64,000 bases of DNA from Aculops lycopersici (Eukaryota > Arthropoda > Arachnida > Trombidiformes > Eriophyidae), in NCBI GenBank assembly GCA_015350385.1, contig WNKI01000001.1:10712211-10776210 (forward strand), given 5' to 3'. Positions 1 through 10,214 of the stretch are shown here, one piece after another. Each line of letters starts with the position of its first letter. Position 1 is the first letter of the stretch. A model generated the notes under the pieces. The model had not been told where the DNA came from, did no database searches, and saw nothing but the letters and a program-made list of their open reading frames with translations. A program made the position numbers and the translations under genes.

Positions 1-80
<80 letters not shown>
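1..80. repeat. (CT)n microsatellite at window edge
   Basis: The first 80 bases are an uninterrupted CT dinucleotide run that continues off the left edge of the window, so its true length is unknown. Confidence 0.98.
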
Positions 81-84
<4 letters not shown>

Positions 85-137
85 ACAAAACTACACTAAT
101 GCTAGACCGCTCGATAGTCTTGCAATGGTCAATGCAA

Positions 138-377
138 CTAAATAGCCGTTACGAGAACCCGGAACATTGGACCTAAGCGCAACGAGGTTCCAATTGATCT
201 TGCGTGGACAACGATGATGGCGAAGACGACCACAGCGACGAAAACAAGGACGATGTTGCGGTGGTCGTCTTTGGGCCTGTCGTAAGTCGGCGCCACTTTT
301 TTGGTTCCGAACAAATTTTCATCTAATAACGATGACCGACCAAAATGGAAATGAATGGAACCAAAGGGTTCGGCCAT
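138..377 (-). CDS. possible small single-pass membrane protein (79 aa)
   Basis: I do not recognise a family. The frame starts at an ATG in reasonable context (cggATGG), with an in-frame TAA two codons upstream, so this start is bounded. The first about 42 residues are polar. They are followed by one hydrophobic stretch of about 19 residues (roughly 43-61, rich in V, I, F and A) preceded by charged KDDHR, then a short tail with two arginines. This is what a tail-region single-pass membrane protein looks like. There is no canonical AATAAA downstream, because the (CT)n tract follows almost directly. It could be a chance frame; the bounded start and well-formed hydrophobic segment are the only support. 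Confidence 0.3.
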   Translation of the reverse strand: MAEPFGSIHFHFGRSSLLDENLFGTKKVAPTYDRPKDDHRNIVLVFVAVVVFAIIVVHARSIGTSLRLGPMFRVLVTAI

Positions 378-859
378 CCGTTATGTTAAGTGACATGTAC
401 TCGAGAATGTGGATTTGAATTTGATCACTCTAGTCTAGTCGACAAACTAAGTGACAGTTGGCCTTTTGCATGTTACATGCGACTCGAAAACAAGAGTAAT
501 CTCGTTTGCCTTCGTCTCTAGAGGAAAGAAAACGAAGAGAGTTATTCTACTCTTAAGGTTGCATGCATCTGAGTACAGGAATCAAAATTGGGACATGAAA
601 AGCGGAAGTAGAGTGTTATGTATGCAAAATTATACCGTAAACTTTAATCATTAGTAGTCTATAAAAAAACTTTTTTGTTGGAAACTCCTCAGCTCTTATT
701 TTAGAAGATTACTCTATAAAATAATCTTGTGTCTGTAGGCTGATATTACAAGTTGTCGTTTTTTTGAATATATCGAATGTCAGGGTCTCTCTAGTCGGCC
801 GTTTCTTTCCAAAATTTATATGGAACCAAGAAATAGCTCCTGTCAATCTTGAGTATATA
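378..859. other. intergenic, nothing recognised
   Basis: About 480 bases of mixed, moderately AT-rich sequence between the small candidate gene and the 3' end of the acidic C2HC protein gene. No coding similarity or RNA gene was recognised. No canonical AATAAA on the minus strand follows the neighbouring stop codon at 860. Confidence 0.5.
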
Positions 860-3490
860 TCACGAGTTAAGTCGCTTCTTATTGCCCTTTGGGTTTGACT
901 CTCTAGCCATCTGAATCATTTTTTGCTCGCCATCTCTGAAGTAACGGCAACGCTTCTTGTGCTCGAAAATACAGGTGAGATTGTTGATTTGATAACCGCA
1001 GAATATACAACCATACGGTTGCGTTATAACGAACCGATTCTTCTCAGAGATCTTGGATGTTGTTGAAGCAATTGTTTTGTTACGAGCCCTCGATGATGAT
1101 TCCTGTACTGGAGTTCTAGTGGACTCAAGATTTTCCGTCTTTCGTCGGGCCTCGCGAACAGTTGCTGGCGTTGATAATTTGATTTTCTTTCTCTGGTTAG
1201 ACGAGGAGGTGACCTTCGGGGTTGAGGCGGCGGAAACTGATGCCAGCTCTGGTTCGGGCTCATCAATGTCCGGGTTTGGCTTGTTGGATGTAGGTATGGT
1301 TGTTTGTTTGACTGGCTTTGGTGATTCCTCTTCAGCAGGTCTCTTTGGTAGTCTTGTACGCAATGTTCTGGTGGATCTACGCGATGAAGGTGGCTCCTCT
1401 TCTTCCGGCTCCTTCTGCTCTTGCTTGTTCTCATCATCGCTGTCATCTTTACTCTCTTTCTCTCCGGAAGTCTCAGAATCCACATTCTCTTTCACCCGGA
1501 CAACACATCTTCTCGCTCGTCCGCGTTTGGATCCAGGAGAAGTCACTCCCGGTTCGACCTCAGCGGCCTCATCCTGGGCCGCGCATTCCTCTGATTTGGT
1601 TGCAGTTGTATTGGCTGTAGAGGGATCATTCAAGATGAATGCCTCTGAATTTGACACCTCTTGCTCCTTGGTATCATCGGCTCTCTGCTTGCTTAGCCGA
1701 CGACGAGATTGTCTTCTGGTTGATCTCTCTACAACCTTAGGTTCAGCTTCGATTGGTTTAGACTCCTCTATTTTACTGTCTTCCTTATCTAGAACTGGAG
1801 CGCCCTCTTCCGGAACAATCTCCTGTTCTTTTTCAACTTGGTCAACTTCTTCCGCTAGATCGCTAGGCAGATTTTTTGGCGATGTTATGTTATTGGATTC
1901 AACGTCATCTTTCTCTTCCTTCTCATCAATCGATTGATTGCCGTCCTCTTTTGGTTCATCCTCAACTCCGCTATCAATGTTCTTTTCTATCTCGGCAGGT
2001 TGTTGTTTAAACGATCTTGCCGATTGCGTAGAACTCGTTGGTTCAGATTCGTCCACTTCCATCTCTGAAACGCCTGCTTCGGCTGGCTTGGAAGTATCAG
2101 GTAATTGTTCAGTTGCAACAATCGGCTCTTGTTCAGAGGCTGGAACTGCAGGCACATGATTATGATCATGTAAAGATGATTCTTCTCTACTGGGCTCATC
2201 AGTTTTGGATGTTTGATGACATATCGAGTCTGTATCAGTATCTTCCTTCTGTCTCTCGATATCAGGATGCTCTCGCTTTTTTAAATCTTCCTCTTTTGTG
2301 TCATTAACCCTCAACTTTTCCTCTTCTAAACCGCTCTTGAGATCATCTTGTTGTCGTTTTTGTCTTATTTCCGGTGTGTCTGATTCGCTGACCTGTTCCT
2401 TGGACTCCCCTAGTTCTTCTTCTTCTCTTAGTTCCAATTGCTCAACATCTTTAAAATGCTCAATGCGCGCCTCGCTATCGTCTTTCTGATGAGCTTGCTG
2501 TTCTTGTACCGATTTTTCTTCATTTTTTTCCTGATCACCTTCCGCTATTTGCTGTTTTTGGACTTGAGGCTCGGAATCTCGAGCATCAGTGATCTCTCTA
2601 TGTATATGCTCAATTTTCTTTTCCCTCTCAGTGACGCGAGTTTCATCAAGATTTACAAGATTATTTGAAGAATTGAAACCACTTTGATTCTCAACATCAG
2701 CTATCAATTGTTCAACTTGAGAGTTGGACAAGAATTGCTCTGGTTTAAGATCTATCTCTTCGGTGTTAATTCGAACGTCTCTCTTAACTCTGGACTCGGA
2801 GGATTGGTTGCTGGTAATTAAGTCATCGACATCTTTGAGATCTATTTTATGCAATGTCTCGCTAGTCATGAGCGGGTGCATAATATTGTTTGCCTTCGAG
2901 AGAGCCGCTTCTATGAGTTCGCTGGGCACTTCATGAATACCTGAGAAGTCGTCATCTGTTACTTTGGAATCGTGAGGCTTGTCGTCCTCTTTGCAGTCCT
3001 GTGCGGTTTCGTCATCTTCTTGCTCTTTAGCATCTGGAATATCTTTTTCTAACTTTTTATCGTCAATTTCCATCGACTTACTCTCGTCAGGATTTGATGT
3101 CGCCTCTTGACTGCTTTTTGCCGTATCTTGATTCTGACAAGATAGATTTGTTAGATCACTTGGCGAACTAATGGAAGGCACCTTCTCAGCTAGCTCTTGT
3201 TTAGAGTGATCATCACATTTTGGTGGTTCTTGTCGTGGAAAATCTTCCTTTACCGCTTCGACAGACCTCTCTTTGGATGGACAGTCAGTGTGTGTTACCT
3301 TTTCCAAAGTTGCATAAACCATACTCTGGTCTGTTTCGTAGTCGTTGATAAGTTTGGATTCCACGAGTTGGGGCTTTGAGTCAGTGACACTTATCATTGT
3401 GATGTCGGTGGTCGCAGAGTTGTCATTGCTAATTGGCCCTGACTGGTAGTTTTGTTGAATGGGGTCTGTTGGGTTTTGTGTGTGGTCCAT
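860..3490 (-). CDS. large acidic nuclear-type protein with C-terminal C2HC zinc finger (876 aa)
   Basis: I do not recognise an orthologue. The single uninterrupted frame starts in strong context (acaATGG). Residues 1-560 are dominated by E, D, K, Q and S with long acidic runs, so they are probably disordered. Between about 610 and 800 there are several short basic patches of R/K-S-R type (for example STRRQSRRR and SKRGRARR), typical of nuclear localisation or DNA/RNA contact. The only folded-looking segment is near the C-terminus (about 828-850): C-x2-C-x12-H-x3-C, a C2HC variant of the classical finger in which the last histidine is a cysteine, followed by a basic tail. A chromatin or nuclear scaffold role is plausible but is inference from composition. 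The antisense frames over this gene are shadows of its repetitive codons. Confidence 0.8.
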   Translation of the reverse strand: MDHTQNPTDPIQQNYQSGPISNDNSATTDITMISVTDSKPQLVESKLINDYETDQSMVYATLEKVTHTDCPSKERSVEAVKEDFPRQEPPKCDDHSKQELAEKVPSISSPSDLTNLSCQNQDTAKSSQEATSNPDESKSMEIDDKKLEKDIPDAKEQEDDETAQDCKEDDKPHDSKVTDDDFSGIHEVPSELIEAALSKANNIMHPLMTSETLHKIDLKDVDDLITSNQSSESRVKRDVRINTEEIDLKPEQFLSNSQVEQLIADVENQSGFNSSNNLVNLDETRVTEREKKIEHIHREITDARDSEPQVQKQQIAEGDQEKNEEKSVQEQQAHQKDDSEARIEHFKDVEQLELREEEELGESKEQVSESDTPEIRQKRQQDDLKSGLEEEKLRVNDTKEEDLKKREHPDIERQKEDTDTDSICHQTSKTDEPSREESSLHDHNHVPAVPASEQEPIVATEQLPDTSKPAEAGVSEMEVDESEPTSSTQSARSFKQQPAEIEKNIDSGVEDEPKEDGNQSIDEKEEKDDVESNNITSPKNLPSDLAEEVDQVEKEQEIVPEEGAPVLDKEDSKIEESKPIEAEPKVVERSTRRQSRRRLSKQRADDTKEQEVSNSEAFILNDPSTANTTATKSEECAAQDEAAEVEPGVTSPGSKRGRARRCVVRVKENVDSETSGEKESKDDSDDENKQEQKEPEEEEPPSSRRSTRTLRTRLPKRPAEEESPKPVKQTTIPTSNKPNPDIDEPEPELASVSAASTPKVTSSSNQRKKIKLSTPATVREARRKTENLESTRTPVQESSSRARNKTIASTTSKISEKNRFVITQPYGCIFCGYQINNLTCIFEHKKRCRYFRDGEQKMIQMARESNPKGNKKRLNS

Positions 3491-4045
3491 TGTGGTAATT
3501 TTCGATGGAGTTGCAAGAAGATATTAGTCGGTTGCAACGACAATATGACAATCAAAAGTCTTAAAGTCGATAATGTTTATCGTAGCTTAGAATGATTAGT
3601 TTGAAAGGTGAAAATTTGAAGAGTTTTCGTGGAATAAATTGATGACTGTCGCGGATTAGACCACAAACAACAGACGAAGACTTTTCCTGCTTTAGAGAAA
3701 ACAATCAGGAGATGGACTTTTTTGAGCGAAAGCGTGATGGACGCATGGGACACTGTTGTATTTAGGCGCTATAGCAGGAGCGAGTTCCAGCGCTCGCGCA
3801 ACAAACGCGACTCTTTTGTGTGCGGCCGATGGATGAGGGGGAGGAATCAATTCCTATCCCTTTGTTTCGAAATGCCTAATTCAAGGCGAAAGGAGCAAAG
3901 TCAACACAAACACTAAACTTGGCATCGAAATTTGCGTCCAGTTTGCAAAGTAATTTCTTTTGTGAACAAAGTGCAACGAACAACCTGGGGATACGGATTC
4001 AAATCTCAGTCTAATAGTGGAAAATTTTATCAATTGAGTATCTCA
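3491..4045. other. intergenic between two minus-strand genes
   Basis: This 555-base stretch must hold the promoter of the acidic C2HC gene (start at 3490) and the 3' end of sulfite oxidase. On the minus strand a GATAAA variant poly(A) signal lies just after the sulfite oxidase stop (around 4025-4032). No other gene was recognised. Confidence 0.5.
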
Positions 4046-5806
4046 CTATTCCTGAACCATCAAGTTAAACTTCACCCGATGCCATGAGTTATTTACGACA
4101 CCTCTGACGTTCCAAATATGTTCGGGACGCTCAGGTTGACTATTGTATGATGCATCGAAAGCCCGACATAGAACCTCAAGGTTTTGTGACTCGTTTCCTC
4201 GAACCATATCCTCGGTTATTGGAATGTCGAGCGACCATCTGGTCCAAGACCAAACAAGATTGCGGACGGTATAATCTGGCAAACCATCGGCATCCTTCGG
4301 CAAGTCTTCGAGTTTTGCTGTTAGCCATGTCATTCCGCCATCGATCGATACATCGACCCTGATTATCATCTTGCCACCACCACTGTATGCGTAACCTTTA
4401 ACAGGGACAAACATCTTGCCATCGTGGCTTTTCTTGATCACAACTTGGTCACCATCGTTTGGTTCACAGATTGCAGATTGTACGGGCGTTTCTTGGATAC
4501 TTATCGACTGTTTGTAATCTAAGTTGAACATATCGATATTGGGCGAAAAACTTTTATAATCGTTTCTTTGCCAGTGTCCATTCGACTCTTCATGACTCAA
4601 AACAATTTTGCTAAGCCATTTAACATTACGAGCGCCCGTAATACCCGGCGCTACAAATCTGAGAGGAAAGCCATGATCTCTAGATAGCGGCTCGCCGTTC
4701 ATTTCGTAAGCCAGAAGGACGTCACGTTTTGGGTCGAAAGCTACATCAGCACTAATTGAAGCAGCATAACCTTGTCCAGTCATATCACAGTCAAGTCCTT
4801 CCATTTGTATATGCTTAATATCATCATTAGGTTTCACGCCAATACTTTCCAGTAGGTCTACGAGTTTGACTCCAGACCACCGAGCATTACCTATAGCACC
4901 AACATTCCAATCTAAACCCTTTATCTCCTTGATCTTCTTCAAATCAGTCCTCCTATTACCGGAGCATTGAACCACACTATCAATAGTATATTTTTTGAAC
5001 TTGTTCTTGAGATCATCCAACGTAAACTCAGCCAGTATTTTCTGATTGTCCGGGTCACCGTCAGTCCCCAGGCAAATCGATAAAGAATAGTCGTCTAGAT
5101 CGACTTCTGGGACTGGCAAGTGATTTCGGACAAAGAACAATTCAGTTGGTGTTAGCTGAGTAGCTGTCAATAATCTTGCGGGAGTCTCTGCATTGAATGG
5201 TTCTTTAGTATGAATTTGCAAAATAGGGTTGCGAATAGGATCATTGGCATATGGGCCTTCGAGTACTTGCACAGGTTTCTCTTTATCGCTTTTGATATCC
5301 TCCGCAGATAGAATACCGATTTGGTAGCTGGACAAGAGTTTTTGTACTTCAGATGCTTGATGAACTGTGTAAGTCTTCCAAAACGGCTCGACATCACCTC
5401 CAGCTCCAAGCATAATTGTATGACTACCGCCTGGGTGGTGTTGAATGAATTTAGTTATGTCATATACCCTCCCTTTGTAAGTAATCCAGACTCCCTTTTC
5501 CAGGGAGTCATGTTGAGATACCTCTTTTCTGGTGAACACTCGCAAATCATCTTGTCCTTTGATGCTATCTGGGTCATCCTTACTGAGTGCTTGAATAGTC
5601 TTGAAGGTGTGGATAGATCCTGCGACAAAACCAGCAGCACCTAAGAATAATCCATAAAAAGGATGGGTTCTTCTTTTTCCAGAACTATCTCGACTATTCT
5701 TACCATATTCGTGAAATCTACTTGTCGAGACGAACTTCACAGGAGTTTTCCTCAGTAATGACCGCTGATTGGTAATTATCTGAGATATCGAGCTAATAAG
5801 TCTCAT
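4046..5806 (-). CDS. SUOX: sulfite oxidase, mitochondrial
   Basis: Oxidises sulfite to sulfate in the mitochondrial intermembrane space, the last step of sulfur amino acid breakdown, passing electrons through heme b5 to cytochrome c. The 586-residue protein is complete (vertebrate forms are about 545). It has a basic N-terminal presequence (1-30), a hydrophobic segment (about 49-68), a cytochrome b5 domain (about 88-166) with heme ligands H124 (in HPGG) and H149, and the molybdopterin domain, with FFVRNH near 224, the molybdenum ligand Cys281 in VVQCSGNRR, and the conserved RDHGFPLR motif near 376. A C-terminal dimerisation domain follows. It is intronless and lies head-to-head with heat shock factor A. 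All key residues are present, so it should be functional. Confidence 0.97.
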   Translation of the reverse strand: MRLISSISQIITNQRSLLRKTPVKFVSTSRFHEYGKNSRDSSGKRRTHPFYGLFLGAAGFVAGSIHTFKTIQALSKDDPDSIKGQDDLRVFTRKEVSQHDSLEKGVWITYKGRVYDITKFIQHHPGGSHTIMLGAGGDVEPFWKTYTVHQASEVQKLLSSYQIGILSAEDIKSDKEKPVQVLEGPYANDPIRNPILQIHTKEPFNAETPARLLTATQLTPTELFFVRNHLPVPEVDLDDYSLSICLGTDGDPDNQKILAEFTLDDLKNKFKKYTIDSVVQCSGNRRTDLKKIKEIKGLDWNVGAIGNARWSGVKLVDLLESIGVKPNDDIKHIQMEGLDCDMTGQGYAASISADVAFDPKRDVLLAYEMNGEPLSRDHGFPLRFVAPGITGARNVKWLSKIVLSHEESNGHWQRNDYKSFSPNIDMFNLDYKQSISIQETPVQSAICEPNDGDQVVIKKSHDGKMFVPVKGYAYSGGGKMIIRVDVSIDGGMTWLTAKLEDLPKDADGLPDYTVRNLVWSWTRWSLDIPITEDMVRGNESQNLEVLCRAFDASYNSQPERPEHIWNVRGVVNNSWHRVKFNLMVQE

Positions 5807-6564
5807 ATTTTTTACAACTTATTATTGATCGATTTTGTTTCTCGATCTAAACATGCCAAAAAAGATTAATTAAATTTGCTAAGCTTAGAGCAGAAAGTGC
5901 GCTTGCAAGTTGATAGCTCGAGATTTTCTTCTCTAAAGATGTCGTGTAATTTAGGTCATCAAATCTGTTGCTCTCAAAGATTCACGTAAGTCCGAGCAAG
6001 TTTTGAATTGCACCTGTTCGTCATTGCGCATTAGTTACCTGGAGAAATATCTTCGGCTGTTTGAACACGTTTACCTGCACGTGACTTGACCAGTATAAGG
6101 GATTTAGGATAAATAATAGTTGAATGAAAATAAGATCCAAATCCTGTATCAGATATCGAGATTGAATTATCTGGGTAGAGCCAGAACTTTCTTGACCAGT
6201 TCACCGACCGAATTGTTTATTGACTCGAGAAATTCTTCATACAGGGGAAAAAATTTTCATCCCCATTGCGCCCCACTACATAATGTTAGAGAAACAATGA
6301 TATCACATATTCTGTTTGCAAGTGTATGACGTGCATTCTCCATGTAGCGAATCATCACAGTGAGCCTCACTGCATCAACAAAGATTTATTTCCCCGTAGA
6401 TCTGTGTAGCGATTCGAAAAATTGCGCTCAAATACGTGTTCGTTTTCATTACCGATCAGACCACTTTCTCAGACATTTATAAATATTGTCCACAATTGGA
6501 TGTTTTATTTTAACTAACCTAAAACCTTCAACTTGAAACTTTATTCTTAAATAATATATCAAAC
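5807..6564. promoter_or_regulatory. shared upstream region of sulfite oxidase (-) and HSF-A (+)
   Basis: The 758-base gap between divergent start codons must hold both promoters. I looked for heat shock elements (alternating GAA/TTC pentamers) and found none convincing. There is no clear TATA box at a sensible spacing. No ORF here looks coding. Confidence 0.5.
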
Positions 6565-7533
6565 ATGGATACAGTAAACTTGGTACCCGGTTTCATATTA
6601 AAGTTATGGAAGATGGTTAATGATCCAAATTGCGACGATCTGATCGCCTGGTCAGATAATGGACAAAGCTTCATCATATTGGATCCAGCAAGATTCTCAC
6701 AAGAGTTATCGAGATATTTTAAGCACAATAATCTATCAAGCTTTATTAGGCAGCTCAATATGTATGGATTTAGGAAGGTAGCTACAATAGATAGCGGCTT
6801 ACTTCCAGGATCAGATGACCTTCATTTTTATCACCCTGATTTTATTCGTGGTAGACAGGATAGATTAGAATCGATTAAGCGGAAGTTGCCGCAAAAGATA
6901 GCGGAGACGGTAGATCTGAAGAACGTTTACAAGGGAATAACTGAAATAGAGGACAAGCAAAAGGATGTCACAAACACATTATCAGAACTAAAGCGTGAGA
7001 ATGAAATGTTGTGGACGGAATTACATGATCTGAGACAAAAGCACGAGCAACAGCAGCACTATATTTCGAGATTGATGAAATTGGTTGTTGAAGTTATGGA
7101 ACAAAATGGTATCCAAGCAAATATGCTATCATTGAAACACAATACCCCATTGATGATTGAAGGAGCGGTCGAAGACGATATCCAACTAGTCGAGGGTACG
7201 AAGATGGATACAAGCGAACCAGCACAAACAACTGATCCAGTTTACCTAGTAACTACAGATGGAGACCAACAACAACTCAACGAGCAAATGTTGACGCCAA
7301 CCGCTACCACCACCACCTCCCCCATGTCCACTGAGACTATGCAACCTGTTACAACATATACCACCGAAGCTACTACATCTAATAATTTGGTGCCTGCGGT
7401 GCGAGATATTGAAGAAAGTATTATTTATAACGGGGACCAAATCGACAACCTTGCCTCGACAATCACGGCAATCCCTGAAGATTACGGAAATGACCTCGGC
7501 GATCTGGTACCAGATCATCTTTTGTTTGAATAA
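6565..7533 (+). CDS. heat shock factor A (HSF family, intronless, 322 aa)
   Basis: A trimeric transcription factor that binds heat shock elements. The DNA-binding domain spans about residues 6-108, with the signature RYFKHNNLSSFIRQLNMYGFR in the recognition helix. The wing segment after it (SGLLPGS, about 77-83) has the length of canonical HSF1. A leucine/isoleucine heptad region (about 115-185) is the HR-A/B trimerisation coiled coil. The C-terminal half is T/Q/D-rich and acidic, consistent with a transactivation domain, and ends in a short acidic motif (...LLFE) shared with HSF-B. The start is fixed by MDTVNLVPGF, which is also conserved in HSF-B. The frame is unbroken, although HSF genes in most animals contain introns. 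The paralogue HSF-B lies 17 kb downstream on the same strand. The 3' end converges on SRF. Confidence 0.95.
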   Translation: MDTVNLVPGFILKLWKMVNDPNCDDLIAWSDNGQSFIILDPARFSQELSRYFKHNNLSSFIRQLNMYGFRKVATIDSGLLPGSDDLHFYHPDFIRGRQDRLESIKRKLPQKIAETVDLKNVYKGITEIEDKQKDVTNTLSELKRENEMLWTELHDLRQKHEQQQHYISRLMKLVVEVMEQNGIQANMLSLKHNTPLMIEGAVEDDIQLVEGTKMDTSEPAQTTDPVYLVTTDGDQQQLNEQMLTPTATTTTSPMSTETMQPVTTYTTEATTSNNLVPAVRDIEESIIYNGDQIDNLASTITAIPEDYGNDLGDLVPDHLLFE

Positions 7534-7543
7534 CACATTGTTG

Positions 7544-7549
7544 TTTATT
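7544..7549 (-). terminator. candidate poly(A) signal for the long SRF transcript
   Basis: AATAAA on the minus strand, about 250 bases beyond the stop at 7800 and only 11 bases beyond the HSF-A stop codon on the opposite strand. If it is used, the SRF 3' UTR overlaps the HSF-A 3' UTR. Confidence 0.5.
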
Positions 7550-7799
7550 GAAATTTGTACATAAATTCTTTGGTCTTGGACAACTAGCATGAAATTTTTC
7601 ATGGTCAGTTTAAAAGCGTCAACTATTTTAAATAGTAGTATGGTGGTAGTAGTGTAACGATAAAATTATATTCAATCTACAGGATTTTTGAATGATGAAA
7701 TCCAGTTCTTACTTTTTGCCGCCGATTTCATGTTGAGGTGCTAAGGTTCCACTCATGCATTTTGTGAGGGCCATCAAGCCGCATAAGTGAGAGTGAGTT

Positions 7800-10214
7800 C
7801 TAAACAGATTGTAAGTTTGTAATTATTGTTTGCACTTGCTGGCTCGTTGTAGGTCTATCTAGTGTATGAAACAAATTGCCATTGGACAAGTTGTCATGCG
7901 ATGACATTTGTTTTGATCGGCTCATTTCACCACTGCTGATTTGGTCTGTATTGTTGAATTGTTGTCTTGTTGATTGGTGTCGTTGGGCGGAATTTGTGTC
8001 GATGATGTGTCCCCCTCTATCATCGTTGAATAAGGCTTGGCTAGCATCTGCATTCAGAGCCGACTTCCGTTGTTGCTGCCCCTCAGCCTGGAAGATTAGA
8101 TTTTTAATAGGTCCTTGATTGTTGCTCACTCGACTTGTTGATCCGTTAACGCAACTTAAAACGATAGAGTTGCTCACAGTCGATGAGTTGAATTCTAGTC
8201 TTTGTTGATTACCAATTGCACTCACAGGTATACTAATACCCCTGTCTGTTCGACTTAATGGCAACAATCCATTTGGAGTGTGTAGAAACACTGGGGTATT
8301 CAAATCAAACTTTTGACCATCGTTCATTGGCCTAGCTAAAACATAAGTGACATTTCCGTTGTTGGTAATGTTCAGACCATTGCCATCAATTGTGGTGCCT
8401 GGTACTAGCGAGGGAGCCTTACTTATTGTTATTGTGTTTGGCACATCGCTAGCTTGAGTTGTTATGATTGTATTGGTATTCTGAAATTGTGGGTGGGAAA
8501 AGTTAGTCTGATTACTATTCGACGTAGGAGGTGAATCCTCGGACGGGATCGGAATGACATCCATCTTCAACTTTTTGCGTAGATTATCCAATTGTTGCCT
8601 GTAGGGATCTTCGTAGTCGAGCTGTGAGTTAGAGCTTGGTGACATGGTGCCGCTCGTATTCGAGTTTATACTTGTTGATGAGGGCGAGGCCATCCAATTG
8701 GTATTTGTACTTGGCTTTTTAGACTGGGTGGTTGTTTTATTAGTTTGACTAAAGGATTGAGAACTTTTCTTAGGTAACAAACGTTTGTTCGTATTTAGAG
8801 TGGTTATTTTGTTTTGACTAGAACTTTCGATGGAGGTTGATTGGTCTTTTCTTCTATTACCAATACCACTCGAATTGTTTGCTTTCTTCGGGTCGATCTT
8901 GCTGGTCGATGCAGATTGATTATTACCCTTCTTATTTGGCTTCTTTGAAATCGTGGTGGTAGTTTTTGATATCTCCGATGACCTCGCGCCATTATCACCA
9001 CCACCTAAGCTATTGCAATCGATGGACTGGTCGTATTGACCCACGTTGACATTTGGCTGATTTGATCGGTTAGCTTGATTTGTGGTTATATTGCCATTGC
9101 CTATCAAACTTGTCGAGTTGTTGTGATTGAAGAGTATATTGAGCAAGTTGTCCCCAGAACTTATGCCAAAGTCACTGAGGTCGTCGTGACTAGGAAAGCA
9201 GTCGTCGGAGGATGTCATATTAATATGTTGTTCAAGTGCATCACTGTCGCAATTGGTCACATTTAGACTATGCAATTCCTCCAGACCATCTACAGAGTTT
9301 CTATTGTTTTGATACTCAACAAATAAACCTTGGCAGTCCTCTGATAGATCAATCTGATTGGTGCCAAGAGAAAACTGTTGCTGCTGAAACCCATTTCCAT
9401 TCTGCATGCTCAGGTGACTCTGATTTGAGGCAAACTGTTGAGACTCAATATGATCGTGATGTTGTTGGTGTTGGACGTGATGTTGCTGCAAGAGTCTAGC
9501 GTCAAGACTCTGCTCTTGCGTAACTTTACGTCTCGCGTTCCTTTGATTCTGAAATTGATTTTGCCCATCAATATTCAGCTGTGTGGAGTTATCTACTGTG
9601 TCTCCATATTGATTTGTCGACTGATGATCGGCAAAGGGACTAGACCTAATTTGCATGCCGAATTGGTCACTTGGTGCCTGCACTTGTTGCGAGTTGTGGT
9701 CGATTGAGCTTAAGGATGGTTGTTGTTGGTTCTCATACATAGTTGCGTTCGATTGAATTCTCTGACTCTCATTGTTGTGATTCAATTGATTGCTGGAGTT
9801 TACTTGTTTATGGTTGCTGTATTGACTGATCTCAGTATAGTTACAGATGTCTTTTAGGACATACTCAGCTTCATTTAGTAAGTCCTCTGCCACACCATGA
9901 AGTTGGTGATTCATTTCACCGAAAATCTTATCACTTCCGTTCCCTTGACGTTGGGTAGCACTGTGTTGGTTGACTTCATTGAAATTTTGAACTCCAGTGT
10001 ACAATGGGTTATAGTTAAAGTGGGGCCCAATATTTGACTGCTGGTGTTGCTGTTGTTGTTGATGTTGCATTGGATTCATACTTTGTATCAACTGAATGCT
10101 AATCGGTTTTTCTATCATTGGCGCCAACTTGCTGTTGGTATTGTTGTTGTGCTGGTACGAGATGATGTCGCCTGATTGATCCCTTGTAATATTTTCGGTC
10201 TGAGACCTCGATTG
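7800..10214 (-). CDS. long terminal exon of the SRF locus, Q/N/S-rich (805 codons with stop)
   Basis: Begins at a good acceptor (caatcacag|CAATCG) in phase 0 after exon 4 and ends at TAA 7800. The protein is rich in Q, N, S and H, typical of a low-complexity activation region. A few stretches look structured: a helix near LLNEAEYVLKDIC, one near YRQQLDNLRKKLKMDVIP, and a hydrophobic block (about residues 615-700 of this exon) with YVLARPMNDGQKF and VFLHTPNGLLPL. I do not recognise a known domain. Membership in SRF rests on strand, order, phase and the lack of any other start exon. It could instead be a separate nested gene whose first exon I did not find. Confidence 0.6.
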   Translation of the reverse strand, partial: QSRSQTENITRDQSGDIISYQHNNNTNSKLAPMIEKPISIQLIQSMNPMQHQQQQQHQQSNIGPHFNYNPLYTGVQNFNEVNQHSATQRQGNGSDKIFGEMNHQLHGVAEDLLNEAEYVLKDICNYTEISQYSNHKQVNSSNQLNHNNESQRIQSNATMYENQQQPSLSSIDHNSQQVQAPSDQFGMQIRSSPFADHQSTNQYGDTVDNSTQLNIDGQNQFQNQRNARRKVTQEQSLDARLLQQHHVQHQQHHDHIESQQFASNQSHLSMQNGNGFQQQQFSLGTNQIDLSEDCQGLFVEYQNNRNSVDGLEELHSLNVTNCDSDALEQHINMTSSDDCFPSHDDLSDFGISSGDNLLNILFNHNNSTSLIGNGNITTNQANRSNQPNVNVGQYDQSIDCNSLGGGDNGARSSEISKTTTTISKKPNKKGNNQSASTSKIDPKKANNSSGIGNRRKDQSTSIESSSQNKITTLNTNKRLLPKKSSQSFSQTNKTTTQSKKPSTNTNWMASPSSTSINSNTSGTMSPSSNSQLDYEDPYRQQLDNLRKKLKMDVIPIPSEDSPPTSNSNQTNFSHPQFQNTNTIITTQASDVPNTITISKAPSLVPGTTIDGNGLNITNNGNVTYVLARPMNDGQKFDLNTPVFLHTPNGLLPLSRTDRGISIPVSAIGNQQRLEFNSSTVSNSIVLSCVNGSTSRVSNNQGPIKNLIFQAEGQQQRKSALNADASQALFNDDRGGHIIDTNSAQRHQSTRQQFNNTDQISSGEMSRSKQMSSHDNLSNGNLFHTLDRPTTSQQVQTIITNLQSV

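Noticed and set aside
1053..1937. 294-codon plus-strand frame opposite the acidic C2HC protein
   Set aside because: It is the antisense reading of E/S/D-rich codons (giving S/L/V-rich peptide). It has no domain or plausible composition, and the minus-strand protein is the coherent one.
5807..6564. Possible heat shock element in the HSF-A promoter (gagaaattcttc)
   Set aside because: The GAA and TTC units are spaced by one base rather than two, so it is not a valid alternating pentamer.
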